DNA from: Cohnella algarum
GTDB lineage: Bacteria > Bacillota > Bacilli > Paenibacillales > Paenibacillaceae
Direction of reading: 5' to 3'
Assembly: GCF_016937515.1 (NCBI RefSeq)
Contig: NZ_JAFHKM010000002.1
Coordinates: 1,483,001 to 1,547,000 of the forward strand
DNA: 64,000 nt
Shown: in pieces, positions 53,458 to 63,232 of the stretch
Layout: the number at the start of each line of letters is the position of its first letter
Position numbering within the stretch: position 1 is the first letter of the stretch
Notes under the pieces: model-generated
What the model was told of the DNA's origin: nothing
Database searches by the model: none
Seen by the model: only the letters and a program-made list of their open reading frames with translations
Made by a program: the position numbers and the translations under genes

Positions 53458-54042
53458 TCAATCGGCCTTCATCGATTTCGTCCACTTGTCTTTAAGCGCA
53501 ACCAGATCCTCGACAAAAAATTTCATCAAGTTCGGACGCCTTCGGACGGCTAACGGGTGATAGGTAAATCCAATGGGGATGCCCTGGAACTCATGCCAGA
53601 CTCCTCTTAGTTCCTTAACGCTGGGATTCTCTTTCTCTGGGAGTAACCTTTCCGCCACGACATTTCCGAAGCCGAACAGGACAAGGGGCTGTTTCTCCTG
53701 CAGTTGCAACCGCAAATGCGGAAAACACGCGGCCCGAGCCTCCGGCTTGTCGTAGGCGCGGAGCGGCCGGCATTTAAGCAAATAAGTCATATAAACCGCG
53801 TCCGCAGGCACCCCCGCCTCCATCATCCCGCGCTGAAGGGTTTCGCGGGTCCCGCACAAAAACGGGTTCCCCTCCCGATCCTCGCGGGCTCCGGGATTAT
53901 CCAGGATAAGAAAGAGCGGGGCGTCGGGATTGCCTTCTCCCCAAATGACGCGGGACCGCTGACCGGCCAGTTCGCAGCGTTCGCAATGCTTCGCGTCGGG
54001 CGGCGCCGCTTCTTCCGGCCACAGTTCAAACGGATGCTCCAT
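53458..54042 (-). CDS. Uracil-DNA glycosylase family protein (family 4/5-like)
   Basis: 194 residues. CERCELAGQRSRVIWGEGNP carries the paired cysteines of a 4Fe-4S site; LILDNPGAREDREGNPFLCG corresponds to motif A and GFTYHPLAVRRRPNL to motif B with its histidine. Also present are YMTYLLKCRPLRAYDKPEAR and PLVLFGFGNVVAERLL. It would remove uracil or related bases from DNA. GGCGGGGA precedes the start. Confidence 0.85.
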   Translation of the reverse strand: MEHPFELWPEEAAPPDAKHCERCELAGQRSRVIWGEGNPDAPLFLILDNPGAREDREGNPFLCGTRETLQRGMMEAGVPADAVYMTYLLKCRPLRAYDKPEARAACFPHLRLQLQEKQPLVLFGFGNVVAERLLPEKENPSVKELRGVWHEFQGIPIGFTYHPLAVRRRPNLMKFFVEDLVALKDKWTKSMKAD

Positions 54043-54111
54043 CTCGTCCCCGCCGCTCCTTCCCGCTGCCGAATGAACTCATTATGCCCTGGACAAAACA
54101 AAAAGAAGCAC

Positions 54112-54132
54112 AAATTGCCGAAACGGCAATTT
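54112..54132 (-). terminator. Terminator after mqo
   Basis: AAATTGCCG/CGGCAATTT with a TTT loop; on the minus strand CTTCTTTTTGTTTTG follows. Confidence 0.7.
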
Positions 54133-54159
54133 ATGCCTCCTTGCGGCTCGGCCTTCAGG

Positions 54160-55662
54160 CTAAGCCGTATGAGCTTGCTTTACGCCTGCCAAGCCGAGCG
54201 TCCGCGAAGTCGAAGTCTGAATGTCGCGAATCAAATCCGGGTTCTTCAGCAGGGTGACGCCGTAAGACGGAATCATTTCCTTGATTTTTGGCTCCCACGC
54301 TTTCAGGTGTTGCGGGAAGCATTTCCGGATGACTTCCAGCATGACGGAAACGGCCGTGGACGCGCCCGGCGAAGCCCCGAGCAAAGCGGCGATCGACCCG
54401 TCGGCCGCGCTGATGACTTCCGTCCCGAATTGCAGCGTTCCTTTGCCGGCGGAAGTGTCCTTAATAATTTGCACGCGCTGGCCGGCGACGAGCAAATCCC
54501 AGTCCTCGCTTCGGGCGTCCGGAACGAATTCGCGCAAAGCTTCCATGCGCTTTTCCTTCGACAGCATGACCTGCTTGATCAGGTAGGTCGTGAGCGAAGC
54601 GTTTTTCACGCCGGCCGCCAGCATCGTCAAGAGGTTGTGCGGTTTGACGGAAGTGATCAAATCGAACATGGAACCGAATTTCAAAAACTTGGGCGAGAAG
54701 CCCGCAAACGGCCCGAACAGCAGCGATTCCTTATTGTCGATAAACCGGGTATCCAGGTGCGGAACCGACATCGGAGGCGCCCCGACCGGAGCTTGGCCGT
54801 ATACTTTGGCATGGTGCCGGGAGACGACTTCCGGGTTTTTGCAAACCATGAACAAGCCGCTGACCGGAAATCCGCCGATGCCTTTCCCTTCGGGGATGCC
54901 GGATTTTTGCAGCAGATGAAGGCTTCCGCCGCCGCCGCCGATAAAAACGAATTTGGCCGAAATGCGTTCCACGGCGCCGCTGCCGACATTCCGCACCTTC
55001 AATTCCCAGGAGCCGTCGCTGCCGCGTTTAATATCCTGGACATGATGGTTGTAGTTGATGTCGACGTTTTGATTTTTCAAGTGGGTAATCAGCATGCGCG
55101 TTAAGGCGCCAAAATTGACGTCCGTTCCGGCTTCGCTGCGGGTGGCCGCGATCGGCTGGTTCCCGGTCCGGTTTTTCATCATCAGCGGAATCCATTCCGC
55201 CAGCTTCGCCGGATCGTCGGAAAATTCCATCCCTTGGAACAGGGGATTGTTAGACAACGCTTCGAAACGTTTTCTCAGGAAGGCGACGTCCTTCTCCCCC
55301 TGCACGAAGCTCATGTGGGGAACGGACACGATGAAATCCTTCGGATTCCGGATCAGATTGCTCTCGACCAGATAAGACCAGAACTGCTTCGAAACCTGGA
55401 ATTCTTCGTTGACCTTGATCGCTTTGCTGATATCTACCGATCCGTCCGGCTTCTCGACGGTATAGTTAAGCTCGCACAGGGAGGAGTGGCCCGTTCCCGC
55501 ATTGTTCCATTCGTTCGAGCTTTCCTCGCCCGGGATGGCCCGTCTTTCGAACAAGGTGATTTCCCAGTCGGGGACCAATTCCTTCAACAGAGATCCCAAA
55601 GTCGCACTCATGATTCCGGCACCGATCAAGACAACGTCTGTTTTCGTTTGTTTGCTGCTCAT
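54160..55662 (-). CDS. mqo: Malate:quinone oxidoreductase
   Basis: 500 residues. Oxidises malate to oxaloacetate at the membrane and reduces quinone, with FAD. The N-terminal Rossmann motif is [20 protein letters not shown], followed by the Mqo signatures [60 protein letters not shown] and, late, [20 protein letters not shown]. Length is normal for the family and the frame is clean. GGGACGG lies upstream. It is a single-gene unit between a glycosylase gene and an AT-rich promoter region. Confidence 0.95.
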   Translation of the reverse strand: MSSKQTKTDVVLIGAGIMSATLGSLLKELVPDWEITLFERRAIPGEESSNEWNNAGTGHSSLCELNYTVEKPDGSVDISKAIKVNEEFQVSKQFWSYLVESNLIRNPKDFIVSVPHMSFVQGEKDVAFLRKRFEALSNNPLFQGMEFSDDPAKLAEWIPLMMKNRTGNQPIAATRSEAGTDVNFGALTRMLITHLKNQNVDINYNHHVQDIKRGSDGSWELKVRNVGSGAVERISAKFVFIGGGGGSLHLLQKSGIPEGKGIGGFPVSGLFMVCKNPEVVSRHHAKVYGQAPVGAPPMSVPHLDTRFIDNKESLLFGPFAGFSPKFLKFGSMFDLITSVKPHNLLTMLAAGVKNASLTTYLIKQVMLSKEKRMEALREFVPDARSEDWDLLVAGQRVQIIKDTSAGKGTLQFGTEVISAADGSIAALLGASPGASTAVSVMLEVIRKCFPQHLKAWEPKIKEMIPSYGVTLLKNPDLIRDIQTSTSRTLGLAGVKQAHTA

Positions 55663-56006
55663 ATTTACCGTCCCTAACCCTTTCGATTTGCAGAAAGATG
55701 CAGCCGCTCCGGCTTAGGCATCACAGCAAACCAGGTCGCGACTTCGTTATGCATCTATTCTGGACCAATTTTTTAACTCTTTCTATTGTATCACTATGAA
55801 AAATAGATTAAAGTATTTAATTCATATTATAAAACATATCTGCTATATATAAGCTGGTAAATGTCGTTGGCGAACTTAAAAAAAGACACTTGCTCCGTAA
55901 AATGGAGATAACGGACAGGCTATTTACATAAAGACGACATGTTCTGACCACTTTGTTCCGGTATGATAGGAGGGAATAAAAAAGACATTTATTGGAGGGG
56001 ACAACG
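55663..56006. promoter_or_regulatory. AT-rich divergent promoter region
   Basis: The 344-bp gap between mqo and the divergent AlkD-like gene has a TACAAT box on the minus strand (55785-55790) and TATGAT on the plus strand near 55962, neither with a convincing -35. Nothing else was recognised. Confidence 0.4.
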
Positions 56007-57104
56007 ATGGGGGAATTGCTTAAAGACATCTACGATCTGCATTTTTTCGACGGGCTTATTCACGGTTTAAAAAATGAGTATCCGGCCTTTGACGGCCACC
56101 GGTTCATGACCGGGGTGCTGAGCGGCGATTGGGACTCGTTGGCGCTGAAACAGCGCATGCGGCGTATAACCGAAGGCCTCGTTCAAGGTTTGCCCGCATC
56201 CTATGAAGAAGCATTGGCTGTATTAGCGGCGGTTGCTCCCCATTTTAACGGCTTTGCGTACATGATCTTTCCGGATTTCGTGGAAGCGAGAGGATTGGAC
56301 GACCCCGATCTCTCCATCCCGGCCCTGGAGCGCTTCACTCCCTATTCGAGTTCGGAATTTGCGGTGCGCCCGTTCATCATCCGATACCCCGACAGAATGC
56401 TGAAGCAATTGGAGCTTTGGGCGCAACATGAAAACGAGCATGTCAGAAGGCTGGCAAGCGAGGGTTGCCGTCCCCGTCTGCCTTGGGCGATGTCTTTGCC
56501 GCCATTCAAACGGGATCCCGTCCCCGTTCTCCGCATCCTCGAGCATTTGAAAGAAGACTCTTCCCTGTACGTGCGGCGAAGCGTTGCGAATAACTTAAAC
56601 GATATTTCAAAGGATAACCCCGATATCGTTCTTCAACTGGCAAAGGAATGGCGAGGGAAACATCCCCATACGGACTGGATCCTTAAACACGGCTGCCGCA
56701 CTTTGTTAAAAAAATGCGATGCCGATGCTTTGGAGCTTTTCGGTTTTATCGGGACGGATGCCGTAGCGGTAAAAGATTTTGCGCTGGAGCCCCGAACCGT
56801 CCGCATAGGCGAAGAAGTCACGATGTCTTTTTGCGTGCAAAACGAGTCCGATAAACCCCAAAAGTTAAGAGTCGAGTACAAGGTCGACTTCTTGAAATCG
56901 CGAGGGACGTACTCGTCCAAGCTTTTTAAAATTTCCGAGAAGCTCTACCGGCCCGGAGAGACCGCGGTTAGCGTATCCCACTCCTTTAAACCGATGACGA
57001 CAAGAACCCATTACCCGGGGGAGCATTTCATTTCGGTGATCGTAAACGGAAAAGCCTTGGCGAACCAATCCATGCTTCTGGAACGAGGCGATCCTCCATC
57101 CTAA
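56007..57104 (+). CDS. AlkD-like DNA alkylation repair protein
   Basis: 365 residues from the ATG at 56007 (GGAGGGG upstream). Tandem HEAT-like helices (MTGVLSGDWDSLALKQRMRR, MLKQLELWAQHENEHVRRLA, EDSSLYVRRSVANNLNDISK, HTDWILKHGCRTLLKKCDAD) form the AlkD scaffold that removes positively charged alkyl-purines. The motif WAQHENEHVRRLASEGCRPR/LPW is typical. A C-terminal beta domain of about 100 residues (EEVTMSFCVQNESDKPQKLR) is shared by longer family members. Confidence 0.88.
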   Translation: MGELLKDIYDLHFFDGLIHGLKNEYPAFDGHRFMTGVLSGDWDSLALKQRMRRITEGLVQGLPASYEEALAVLAAVAPHFNGFAYMIFPDFVEARGLDDPDLSIPALERFTPYSSSEFAVRPFIIRYPDRMLKQLELWAQHENEHVRRLASEGCRPRLPWAMSLPPFKRDPVPVLRILEHLKEDSSLYVRRSVANNLNDISKDNPDIVLQLAKEWRGKHPHTDWILKHGCRTLLKKCDADALELFGFIGTDAVAVKDFALEPRTVRIGEEVTMSFCVQNESDKPQKLRVEYKVDFLKSRGTYSSKLFKISEKLYRPGETAVSVSHSFKPMTTRTHYPGEHFISVIVNGKALANQSMLLERGDPPS

Positions 57105-57116
57105 TCGGCGAGTCTG

Positions 57117-57155
57117 TCCTCCCTGCCCGGGCCTCGCCCGGAACGGGAGGATTTT
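57117..57155. terminator. Bidirectional terminator between convergent genes
   Basis: TCCTCCC/GGGAGGA with an inner GCCCGGG-type stem, followed by TTTTC on the plus strand. Confidence 0.65.
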
Positions 57156-58150
57156 CATTCGCGTTCCACCAACCGCTTCTCCGCCCGATCCCAGCGCCAC
57201 CCCATATCTCCTCTTACGAACAGGCCGCCATACCGCTCTTCCAGTCCTTTTTCCCTGGCCCAGTCCCTTTCGCCCGCCAACACCTCCTGCCCCATCTTGG
57301 TTAAGGACACCCTGCCGTTCCGGCCGGAAGAGCGCTTATCGGAACCATCGAAAAAGGAATCCGGCCCTTCGACTTCCAGGAGCGCATGCGGCGGCTCCGC
57401 CATCGTTCTTAACCGGTACCGGAACTCCAGGTCTCCCATCCCCAGCTCGTGCAGCCGTTCCCCCGCTTCCTTAAACAACGCGGAAGGACTTTGCGTTCCG
57501 TTTGCGACAAGTTCTAACGCGGTTTGCTCCACGATGCCCAATCCGTTGACCGGCGACGGAAGGCGAGCCAGGTGCATGGCAAACGCCGCATTCGCGAAAG
57601 GAAGCGCGGACGTGTCGGACCGCAAAATCCCGATATGCTTTTCGATATCCGGGGAGGCGTACGCCTCCCAAATTTCGCCGCCCAGTCGGAGCTCTTCCTT
57701 TCCGATCCGCCTCCACGTGCCCGATAAGGTCTCCAGCTGCTCCGTCGTCAGCTGCCCCAATCCCCGAAACGGGGTCACGCCGGGATATTCTCCGATACAC
57801 AGCAAATTCAACTTTGTGCTGCCTAACGGCTGCTTTGCAAACCAGGACAATAGAAAACTCAGCATGGTCTGATCGAACAAATCGTGCTCGAACCACAGGA
57901 CGACCTCGTCGTATTTGCGGAAGTCCCGGAGGCAGCGTTCCTGCGATTCGCAGCTTTTGATGTATTCCGATGCGGGGATGCCCAAGGTTCTTTCCAAATA
58001 GGCCGCTCTGAACAGCCTCTCATTTTTCCCGTCCATGTTCTCGAACGCCGGACCTACGGGATAGATTTCTCTCCAGACCAGGACATCTCCCTGCACGTTC
58101 CCCTGTTTCAGCTTATCCCCTACGTGATCCCCGTTCACGATATGAAGCAT
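57155..58150 (-). CDS. DUF1835 domain protein
   Basis: 331 residues from the ATG at 58150 (AAGGAGGGG upstream). The DUF1835 start MLHIVNGDHVGDKLKQGNVQ and WREIYPVGPAFE is clear, and VVLWFEHDLFDQTMLSFLLS and LNLLCIGEYPGVTPFRGLGQ follow. The second half holds DUF3658-like helices. The function is unknown, though the fold is enzyme-like with conserved acidic and His residues. Confidence 0.85.
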   Translation of the reverse strand: MLHIVNGDHVGDKLKQGNVQGDVLVWREIYPVGPAFENMDGKNERLFRAAYLERTLGIPASEYIKSCESQERCLRDFRKYDEVVLWFEHDLFDQTMLSFLLSWFAKQPLGSTKLNLLCIGEYPGVTPFRGLGQLTTEQLETLSGTWRRIGKEELRLGGEIWEAYASPDIEKHIGILRSDTSALPFANAAFAMHLARLPSPVNGLGIVEQTALELVANGTQSPSALFKEAGERLHELGMGDLEFRYRLRTMAEPPHALLEVEGPDSFFDGSDKRSSGRNGRVSLTKMGQEVLAGERDWAREKGLEERYGGLFVRGDMGWRWDRAEKRLVERE

Positions 58151-58310
58151 CTTTTCCCCTCCTTGGTACAAGTCTTGAAACACGATTTGCTGCCCTATAT
58201 TCTAAGTGACATCAACATGGAAAAAGGTTACGCCGTTTCGATGAAAGAGTTAAAAAGTTTCCGCGATTTGCGATTCTTCGGTCCGACGTTCCCGCCGAAA
58301 AACGAAAAAG

Positions 58311-58334
58311 AAGAGCGCCGCTCCCGGCGCTCTT
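58311..58334 (-). terminator. Terminator after the second sugar-binding protein gene
   Basis: AAGAGCGCCG/CGGCGCTCTT is perfect around a short loop; on the minus strand CTTTTTCGTTTTTC follows. It ends the YesMN/ABC locus. Confidence 0.8.
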
Positions 58335-58377
58335 TATCGTAACAAAAGCCGTTATCCGCGTAAATTCGTTTGCGGCG

Positions 58378-59835
58378 TTACTGCTGCGGAGCCTTGTCGA
58401 AGTAATTCTCCTGCACGTATTTGGCCGCGGCGTCCAGCTGCGCTTTGGAGTCGGTGTTCTTCTCCGAGAACGACTCCTGCACGACGTTGGACATGGTCGC
58501 GTAGTAATCCTGCGTGCCGAATTGCGCTTCCGGCTTGCCCTCGAGCAGGCCGAACAGCTGCGGATCGTATTTGTACACGTTGTCGTATTTGTCGTAAATG
58601 GCTTTCACTTTCGCGGCGTATTCCGAATCGTCGCCGAAATACTCGAGCGGCGTCGGAATGAAATATTTGCCCTCGTCCTTGCGGGCCTTGATCGTATCCT
58701 CCACCGACTTCAGCGCGTCGTCCGTGAAATAATCGAACGTGATATAGCGGAAGGCCATCTCCTGCTCGTCTTTCGTCGCGTTCGGATTGATGACGAGGTA
58801 GTTGCCGCCCAGAATGCCGTAGTGCTTGCCGCCCTTTTCCGCCGCCGGCATCGGATAGGCGATGACGTCCTCCGGCTTCATGCCGCCCTCGTTCAGCGCC
58901 GCCTGGATGACGTCGAACGCCCCGGCCATCACCATCGCCGTCCGGCCTTGCTTGAACGAGTTGATCGCGTCGCCCCAGCCGAGCGCCCAGTCCTGCGGAA
59001 TCGCGTTCGCTTCCCAGCGCAGCTTCTTGTAGAAGTCCAGCGCCTTGACCCCGGCTTCGGAGTTGAACACCGCCGTCAGCTTCCCGCCTTCGCTCGTCTG
59101 GATGTCGCCGCCGGCTTCGAACAGGAAGTTCGTCCAGTTCCAGCCCGCCTCGTTGCCTTTCCCCATCGGCGCGATCCCGGAGATGCCCTTCTTCGGATCG
59201 GCCACGGCCTTGGCCGTGTTGTACATGTCGTCCCACGTCCAGTCGAGCGGCGGAAGCGGCACGCCTTTTTCGTCCAGCAGCTTCTTATTGATTACCGTCG
59301 AGGTAACGTAGCCGTTTTGCGTAATGCCGTATACCTTGCCGTCGACGATAAACTGGCTTTGCAGCACGGGATTGATCTGATCCTTGTACTCCCAGGCGTT
59401 CCAAAGCTCCGTGATGTCGGCCACCCAGCCGCGCTCCACGAGCAGCTGCGCTTCGGTCGCCCACGTATTGTAGAACGTCGGCGCTTCGTTCGACGCCATT
59501 TTCGCGCCGATCTCGTTCACGTCGTAGTCCCAATCGTCCTTGACGATCGTTACGTTCGGATATTTCGCCTGAAATCGGGCGATTTTATCGTCCTCCTGCT
59601 TGCGCAGCGTCGTTTCGTCCGGCAGCGGATAGTGGATTTTCAGCGTAACCTTTCGCTGCGTAATATCGTCCGCCTCGCCCGCCGCTTCCGTCCCGCTGCC
59701 GCCGCTGCCGCCCGTGCCGGCGCCGGCTCCGCCATTGCCGCTTCCCTCCGCGTTATTGCCGCCGCCGCCGCTGCAGGCCGACAGCAAGGCGCCCAACAGC
59801 ATCAACCCCGTCAAAACCGCCGATAACTTGCGCAT
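58378..59835 (-). CDS. Second sugar ABC transporter substrate-binding lipoprotein
   Basis: 485 residues from the ATG at 59835 (AAAAGGGGAG upstream). Lipobox LSAC followed by a Gly-rich linker. The mature family-1 binding protein includes PPLDWTWDDMYNTAKAVADP, GWNWTNFLFEAGGDIQTSEG, GRTAMVMAGAFDVIQAALNE and YFIPTPLEYFGDDSEYAAKV. It differs from the lipoprotein at 9785 in length and sequence, so the two systems should take different sugars. Confidence 0.92.
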   Translation of the reverse strand: MRKLSAVLTGLMLLGALLSACSGGGGNNAEGSGNGGAGAGTGGSGGSGTEAAGEADDITQRKVTLKIHYPLPDETTLRKQEDDKIARFQAKYPNVTIVKDDWDYDVNEIGAKMASNEAPTFYNTWATEAQLLVERGWVADITELWNAWEYKDQINPVLQSQFIVDGKVYGITQNGYVTSTVINKKLLDEKGVPLPPLDWTWDDMYNTAKAVADPKKGISGIAPMGKGNEAGWNWTNFLFEAGGDIQTSEGGKLTAVFNSEAGVKALDFYKKLRWEANAIPQDWALGWGDAINSFKQGRTAMVMAGAFDVIQAALNEGGMKPEDVIAYPMPAAEKGGKHYGILGGNYLVINPNATKDEQEMAFRYITFDYFTDDALKSVEDTIKARKDEGKYFIPTPLEYFGDDSEYAAKVKAIYDKYDNVYKYDPQLFGLLEGKPEAQFGTQDYYATMSNVVQESFSEKNTDSKAQLDAAAKYVQENYFDKAPQQ

Positions 59836-59966
59836 GTTCGCTCCCCTTTTCTTCAATTGGATGTTCTTGCCTAATCATCATAAAAGAGAATGTTTTTCCG
59901 ATCGATGTGCAATCGTATTCCTTTCGTGTGCGGTTCTTCGACATGAAACCGGAACGCGCCGGCCCG

Positions 59967-60833
59967 CTAGCCCTTCACCGCGGACAAGCTGACGCCGCGC
60001 ATGATGAATTTCTGGAACGCCAGGAAGACGAAGATCGGCGGAATCATCGCCATGAACAAAATCGTGAACTTCACGTTCGTGTCCAGACTGCGCGCGCCGA
60101 TGACGTATTTGTAAATGGCGGTCGCCAGCGTGTACTTGTCTTCGGTTTGCATGACGAGCGACGGCCAGAACCAATCGTTCCAGGCGGTGGAAAAAATAAA
60201 GATCGCGAGCGTGCCGAAAATCGGCAGCGACAGCGGCACGGCGATCCGGCTGAACCCGATCCATTCCGAAGCCCCGTCGATGCGCGCCGCCTCGAAAATT
60301 TCCGGATGCAGGCCGTCGAAAAAATTTTTGATCAGCAGAAAATAGTAGGCGCTCGCTCCCGCCGGCAGCCAGAACGCCCAGAAGGTGTTCAGCAGGCCGA
60401 GCTCCTTCAGGTTGACGAAGTTCGGAATCAGGTAGCTGGAAGCCGGGATGAACAGCGTCATCAAAATGAAGAAATAAATCGCCCGGCCGTAAGGCACGCC
60501 GATCCGCGACAGGCTGAACGCGGCCAGCCCCAGCACCAGCACGGTCATGATCAGGTTCCCGGCGAAAATCAGCAGCGTGTTTTTCAGATACGTCGCCAGA
60601 TCGATGTACGACCAGCCTTTGGCGAAGTTTTCCAAGTGCCACTCCCGCGGGAAAAACCGCGGCGGAAACGAGTTCACCTCCGGATTGCTCTTGAGCCCGT
60701 TGAACAGCGTCATCGCGATCGGATACAGCATGGTGACGACCATGACGGCGACGCACAGCACCATGAACGCGTAGACGGCTTTGTTGAACGGCTTCCGCAG
60801 ATCCGACGGCGACAAAATCCCTCTCTCTTTCAT
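59967..60833 (-). CDS. Carbohydrate ABC transporter permease (MalG type), second system
   Basis: 288 residues, with AGAGAGG before the ATG, one base after the upstream permease stop. About six helices and the EAA loop EAARIDGASEWIGFSRIAVP. Co-transcribed with the MalF-type permease and the lipoprotein; no ATPase is linked. Confidence 0.93.
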   Translation of the reverse strand: MKERGILSPSDLRKPFNKAVYAFMVLCVAVMVVTMLYPIAMTLFNGLKSNPEVNSFPPRFFPREWHLENFAKGWSYIDLATYLKNTLLIFAGNLIMTVLVLGLAAFSLSRIGVPYGRAIYFFILMTLFIPASSYLIPNFVNLKELGLLNTFWAFWLPAGASAYYFLLIKNFFDGLHPEIFEAARIDGASEWIGFSRIAVPLSLPIFGTLAIFIFSTAWNDWFWPSLVMQTEDKYTLATAIYKYVIGARSLDTNVKFTILFMAMIPPIFVFLAFQKFIMRGVSLSAVKG

Positions 60834-60834
60834 G

Positions 60835-61785
60835 CTAATATTCCTCTCTGTTCAGCTTGTATTGAACGATCCCGAGGACGACCAACGCCAGGAACATCAG
60901 CACGCCGAGCGCCGTCCCCGCGCCGTAGTCCAGTTGGGTGAACGCGTATTTCACCGTCAGCAGCGCATAGGTTAGCGTCGCTTTGTTGGGGCCGCCGTCC
61001 AGCATCGCCAATTGGGACTGATAGGCCTGGGAGGTTCCGATCAGCTGCAGGATCAGCATCAGCACGATCAAATTTCGCAGCGCGGGCAGCGTAATGTACC
61101 GGATCCGGCTCCAGACGCCGGCGCCGTCGATTTCCGCCGACTCGTACCAGTCCCGGGGCACGCTCAGCACCCCGGCCAGATAGATCAGCATCGCCGAGCC
61201 GAACTGCTGCCACGTTTCCATGAACACGAGCGAAACCATCGACCAATTCGGATCGGAGACGAACGCGACCGGATCCAGGCCGAACGAGCCGAGCAGCGCA
61301 TTGATCGGGCCGACCGGGTCGTACATCCACCGCCACAGCCCGTACAGGACGACGCCGGGCACGACGTAGGGCAGATAAGCGGCGATCCGCGCGAAGCCCT
61401 GAAAAATCCTTAACTCCGAAATGGCGATGGAAGCCGCGATCGGCACCCAAAACCCGATGACCAGGCAGAGCAGCATGTAATAGAGCGTATTTTTGACCGA
61501 CAGCAGCACGTCGGGATTGTTCAGCACCTTGGCGTAGTTGTCCAATCCGACGAACGTATTTCCGTTGACGAAATCGATATGGTAAAAGCTGTAGACCATC
61601 CCTTTCGCGATCGGCACCCACAAGAAGACGATGAAAATGACGATCGCCGGAACGAGGAACAAGTACCCCGTCCGATATTTTTTTCCGTTCGAGCCCCGCC
61701 GCGGAGCGGTTCGAGCCGCCTGCGCCGACGGGCGCTCCGCAGGCCGGCGCCGCCCGCCGTCCGGCGAAAAGGCCGTTTCCCCCAT
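60835..61785 (-). CDS. Carbohydrate ABC transporter permease (MalF type), second system
   Basis: 316 residues from the ATG at 61785 (AGAGGGA upstream). After a basic N-terminal tail come YLFLVPAIVIFIVFLWVPIA and further helices; the EAA loop is ESAEIDGAGVWSRIRYITLP. It starts about 95 bp after the YesN gene, in the same direction, so the kinase and regulator genes lie upstream of the transporter here, the reverse of the locus at 6-13 kb. Confidence 0.93.
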   Translation of the reverse strand: MGETAFSPDGGRRRPAERPSAQAARTAPRRGSNGKKYRTGYLFLVPAIVIFIVFLWVPIAKGMVYSFYHIDFVNGNTFVGLDNYAKVLNNPDVLLSVKNTLYYMLLCLVIGFWVPIAASIAISELRIFQGFARIAAYLPYVVPGVVLYGLWRWMYDPVGPINALLGSFGLDPVAFVSDPNWSMVSLVFMETWQQFGSAMLIYLAGVLSVPRDWYESAEIDGAGVWSRIRYITLPALRNLIVLMLILQLIGTSQAYQSQLAMLDGGPNKATLTYALLTVKYAFTQLDYGAGTALGVLMFLALVVLGIVQYKLNREEY

Positions 61786-61878
61786 CCGTATCCCTCTTTT
61801 CCCGTAATGTCTGGTTTCCATTGTAGAAAAGAGGGCCTGCCGCGAACATGTCTAAAACTATGCGAAAGATGGCCGATC

Positions 61879-63213
61879 TTACTTCTTCAGCTCGCTGGGG
61901 CTGACGCCGAAATATTTTTTAAAAATTTTGCTGAAATGCTCCGGGGATTCGTAGCCGACCCGCTCGGCGATTTCGTACCGGCGCAGGTCGGTGTTCAGGA
62001 TCAGCGCCTTGCTTTCCTCCATCCGCAGCTTGATGACGTACTCCCACAGGTTGTGCCCGGTATGTTTCTTGAACAGGTAGCTCAAATAGTTCGGACTGAC
62101 GTGGGTTTTCCGCGCGACCTCGTGAATCGTCAGCCCTTTTTGGCCGTAATTTTCCTCGATGTACGCCTTGGCGCTTTCGACGATCCGGTTGTTTTGCGTG
62201 TGAAGCTCTTCCCGGGAAGGGTCCCGGGCATAATGGTGCCAGTTGAAATCGCCGTAATAAAACACGTGGTAATCCCCGTGCTCGCCGCTCCACAGAATCG
62301 CCTTGTCCGCCTGGCGGCTCAGCGCGCCGAGAAAGCGGACCCCCTGCATAATCTGGCTGATCCCGACCGTGCACAGGATGCCGAGATATTTATGGATGTG
62401 GTGGTGCAGGCTGCGTCCGATCATTTCGAGCCGGTTGAGCTTGTTGACGCCGGGATCGGCGTATTCCGCCTCGCTCCACTGGACGATGACCGCGATCTCC
62501 AAATCCCGCGTATAAAAGGACAGCGCGTTCCATTCCCCGTGCAGCAGCTCCTTGACGACGTTCAGCGCGGCATATTGAAACAGCCGGACGTCCCGGTCGG
62601 GGGTCCCGGTCCGCTCCTTCTCCCCGGGAAGGGCGAGCTTGAGCTTGATCACGGCAAAATAAGGCCCGGACAGCCCCAGCTCCCGCAGGTCTTCCGCCGC
62701 TTCGCCCGGGTCCGCCGCCGACGGCTCGCCCGCTTCCGCCAGCAGGCGGTTCAGTCGCTCGGCATTGTCGGCGTCCGGCTCCTCCATCCGGAAAGGCTCC
62801 CGGTCCCCGGACAGCCATTCCTCCGGCTGCGGCGCCGGCTTATCCAATTTCAGCAGCGCGTTGCGCACCGAATCCAGAAACTGCTCGCCGTTGAGCGGCT
62901 TGACCAGGTAGTCCCTGGCCCCGAGCCGGACGGCCATTTGGGCGTACTGGAACGTCTCGTGGGCTGAAATGATGATCGTCTGCACCCACGGCTTGAGAAT
63001 TTTCGCCTGGTGCATCAGCTCGATGCCGTCCATCTCTCCCATCCGGATGTCCGTCACGATCAGGTCGATCTCCTCCATCCGAACGTAGTCGAGCGCCTCA
63101 TGGCCGCTGCAGGCCGTCACGATCCGGCCGACCGGCAGGCCCGAGGACGCCAGCAGCCCGGCCAGCCCCTGGCAAATCAGCTTCTCGTCGTCCGCGACCA
63201 AAATGTTGTACAT
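61879..63213 (-). CDS. YesN-type response regulator, second system
   Basis: 444 residues from the ATG at 63213 (AGAGGGGG upstream). Receiver domain with MYNILVADDEKLICQGLAGL, phosphoacceptor Asp in IVTDIRMGEMDG and Lys in DYLVKPLNGEQF. AraC double HTH at the end (VARKTHVSPNYLSYLFKKHT; IAERVGYESPEHFSKIFKKY). It lies 19 bases after the kinase gene. Confidence 0.93.
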   Translation of the reverse strand: MYNILVADDEKLICQGLAGLLASSGLPVGRIVTACSGHEALDYVRMEEIDLIVTDIRMGEMDGIELMHQAKILKPWVQTIIISAHETFQYAQMAVRLGARDYLVKPLNGEQFLDSVRNALLKLDKPAPQPEEWLSGDREPFRMEEPDADNAERLNRLLAEAGEPSAADPGEAAEDLRELGLSGPYFAVIKLKLALPGEKERTGTPDRDVRLFQYAALNVVKELLHGEWNALSFYTRDLEIAVIVQWSEAEYADPGVNKLNRLEMIGRSLHHHIHKYLGILCTVGISQIMQGVRFLGALSRQADKAILWSGEHGDYHVFYYGDFNWHHYARDPSREELHTQNNRIVESAKAYIEENYGQKGLTIHEVARKTHVSPNYLSYLFKKHTGHNLWEYVIKLRMEESKALILNTDLRRYEIAERVGYESPEHFSKIFKKYFGVSPSELKK

Positions 63214-63232
63214 GCCTTCGTCCCCCTCTGCG

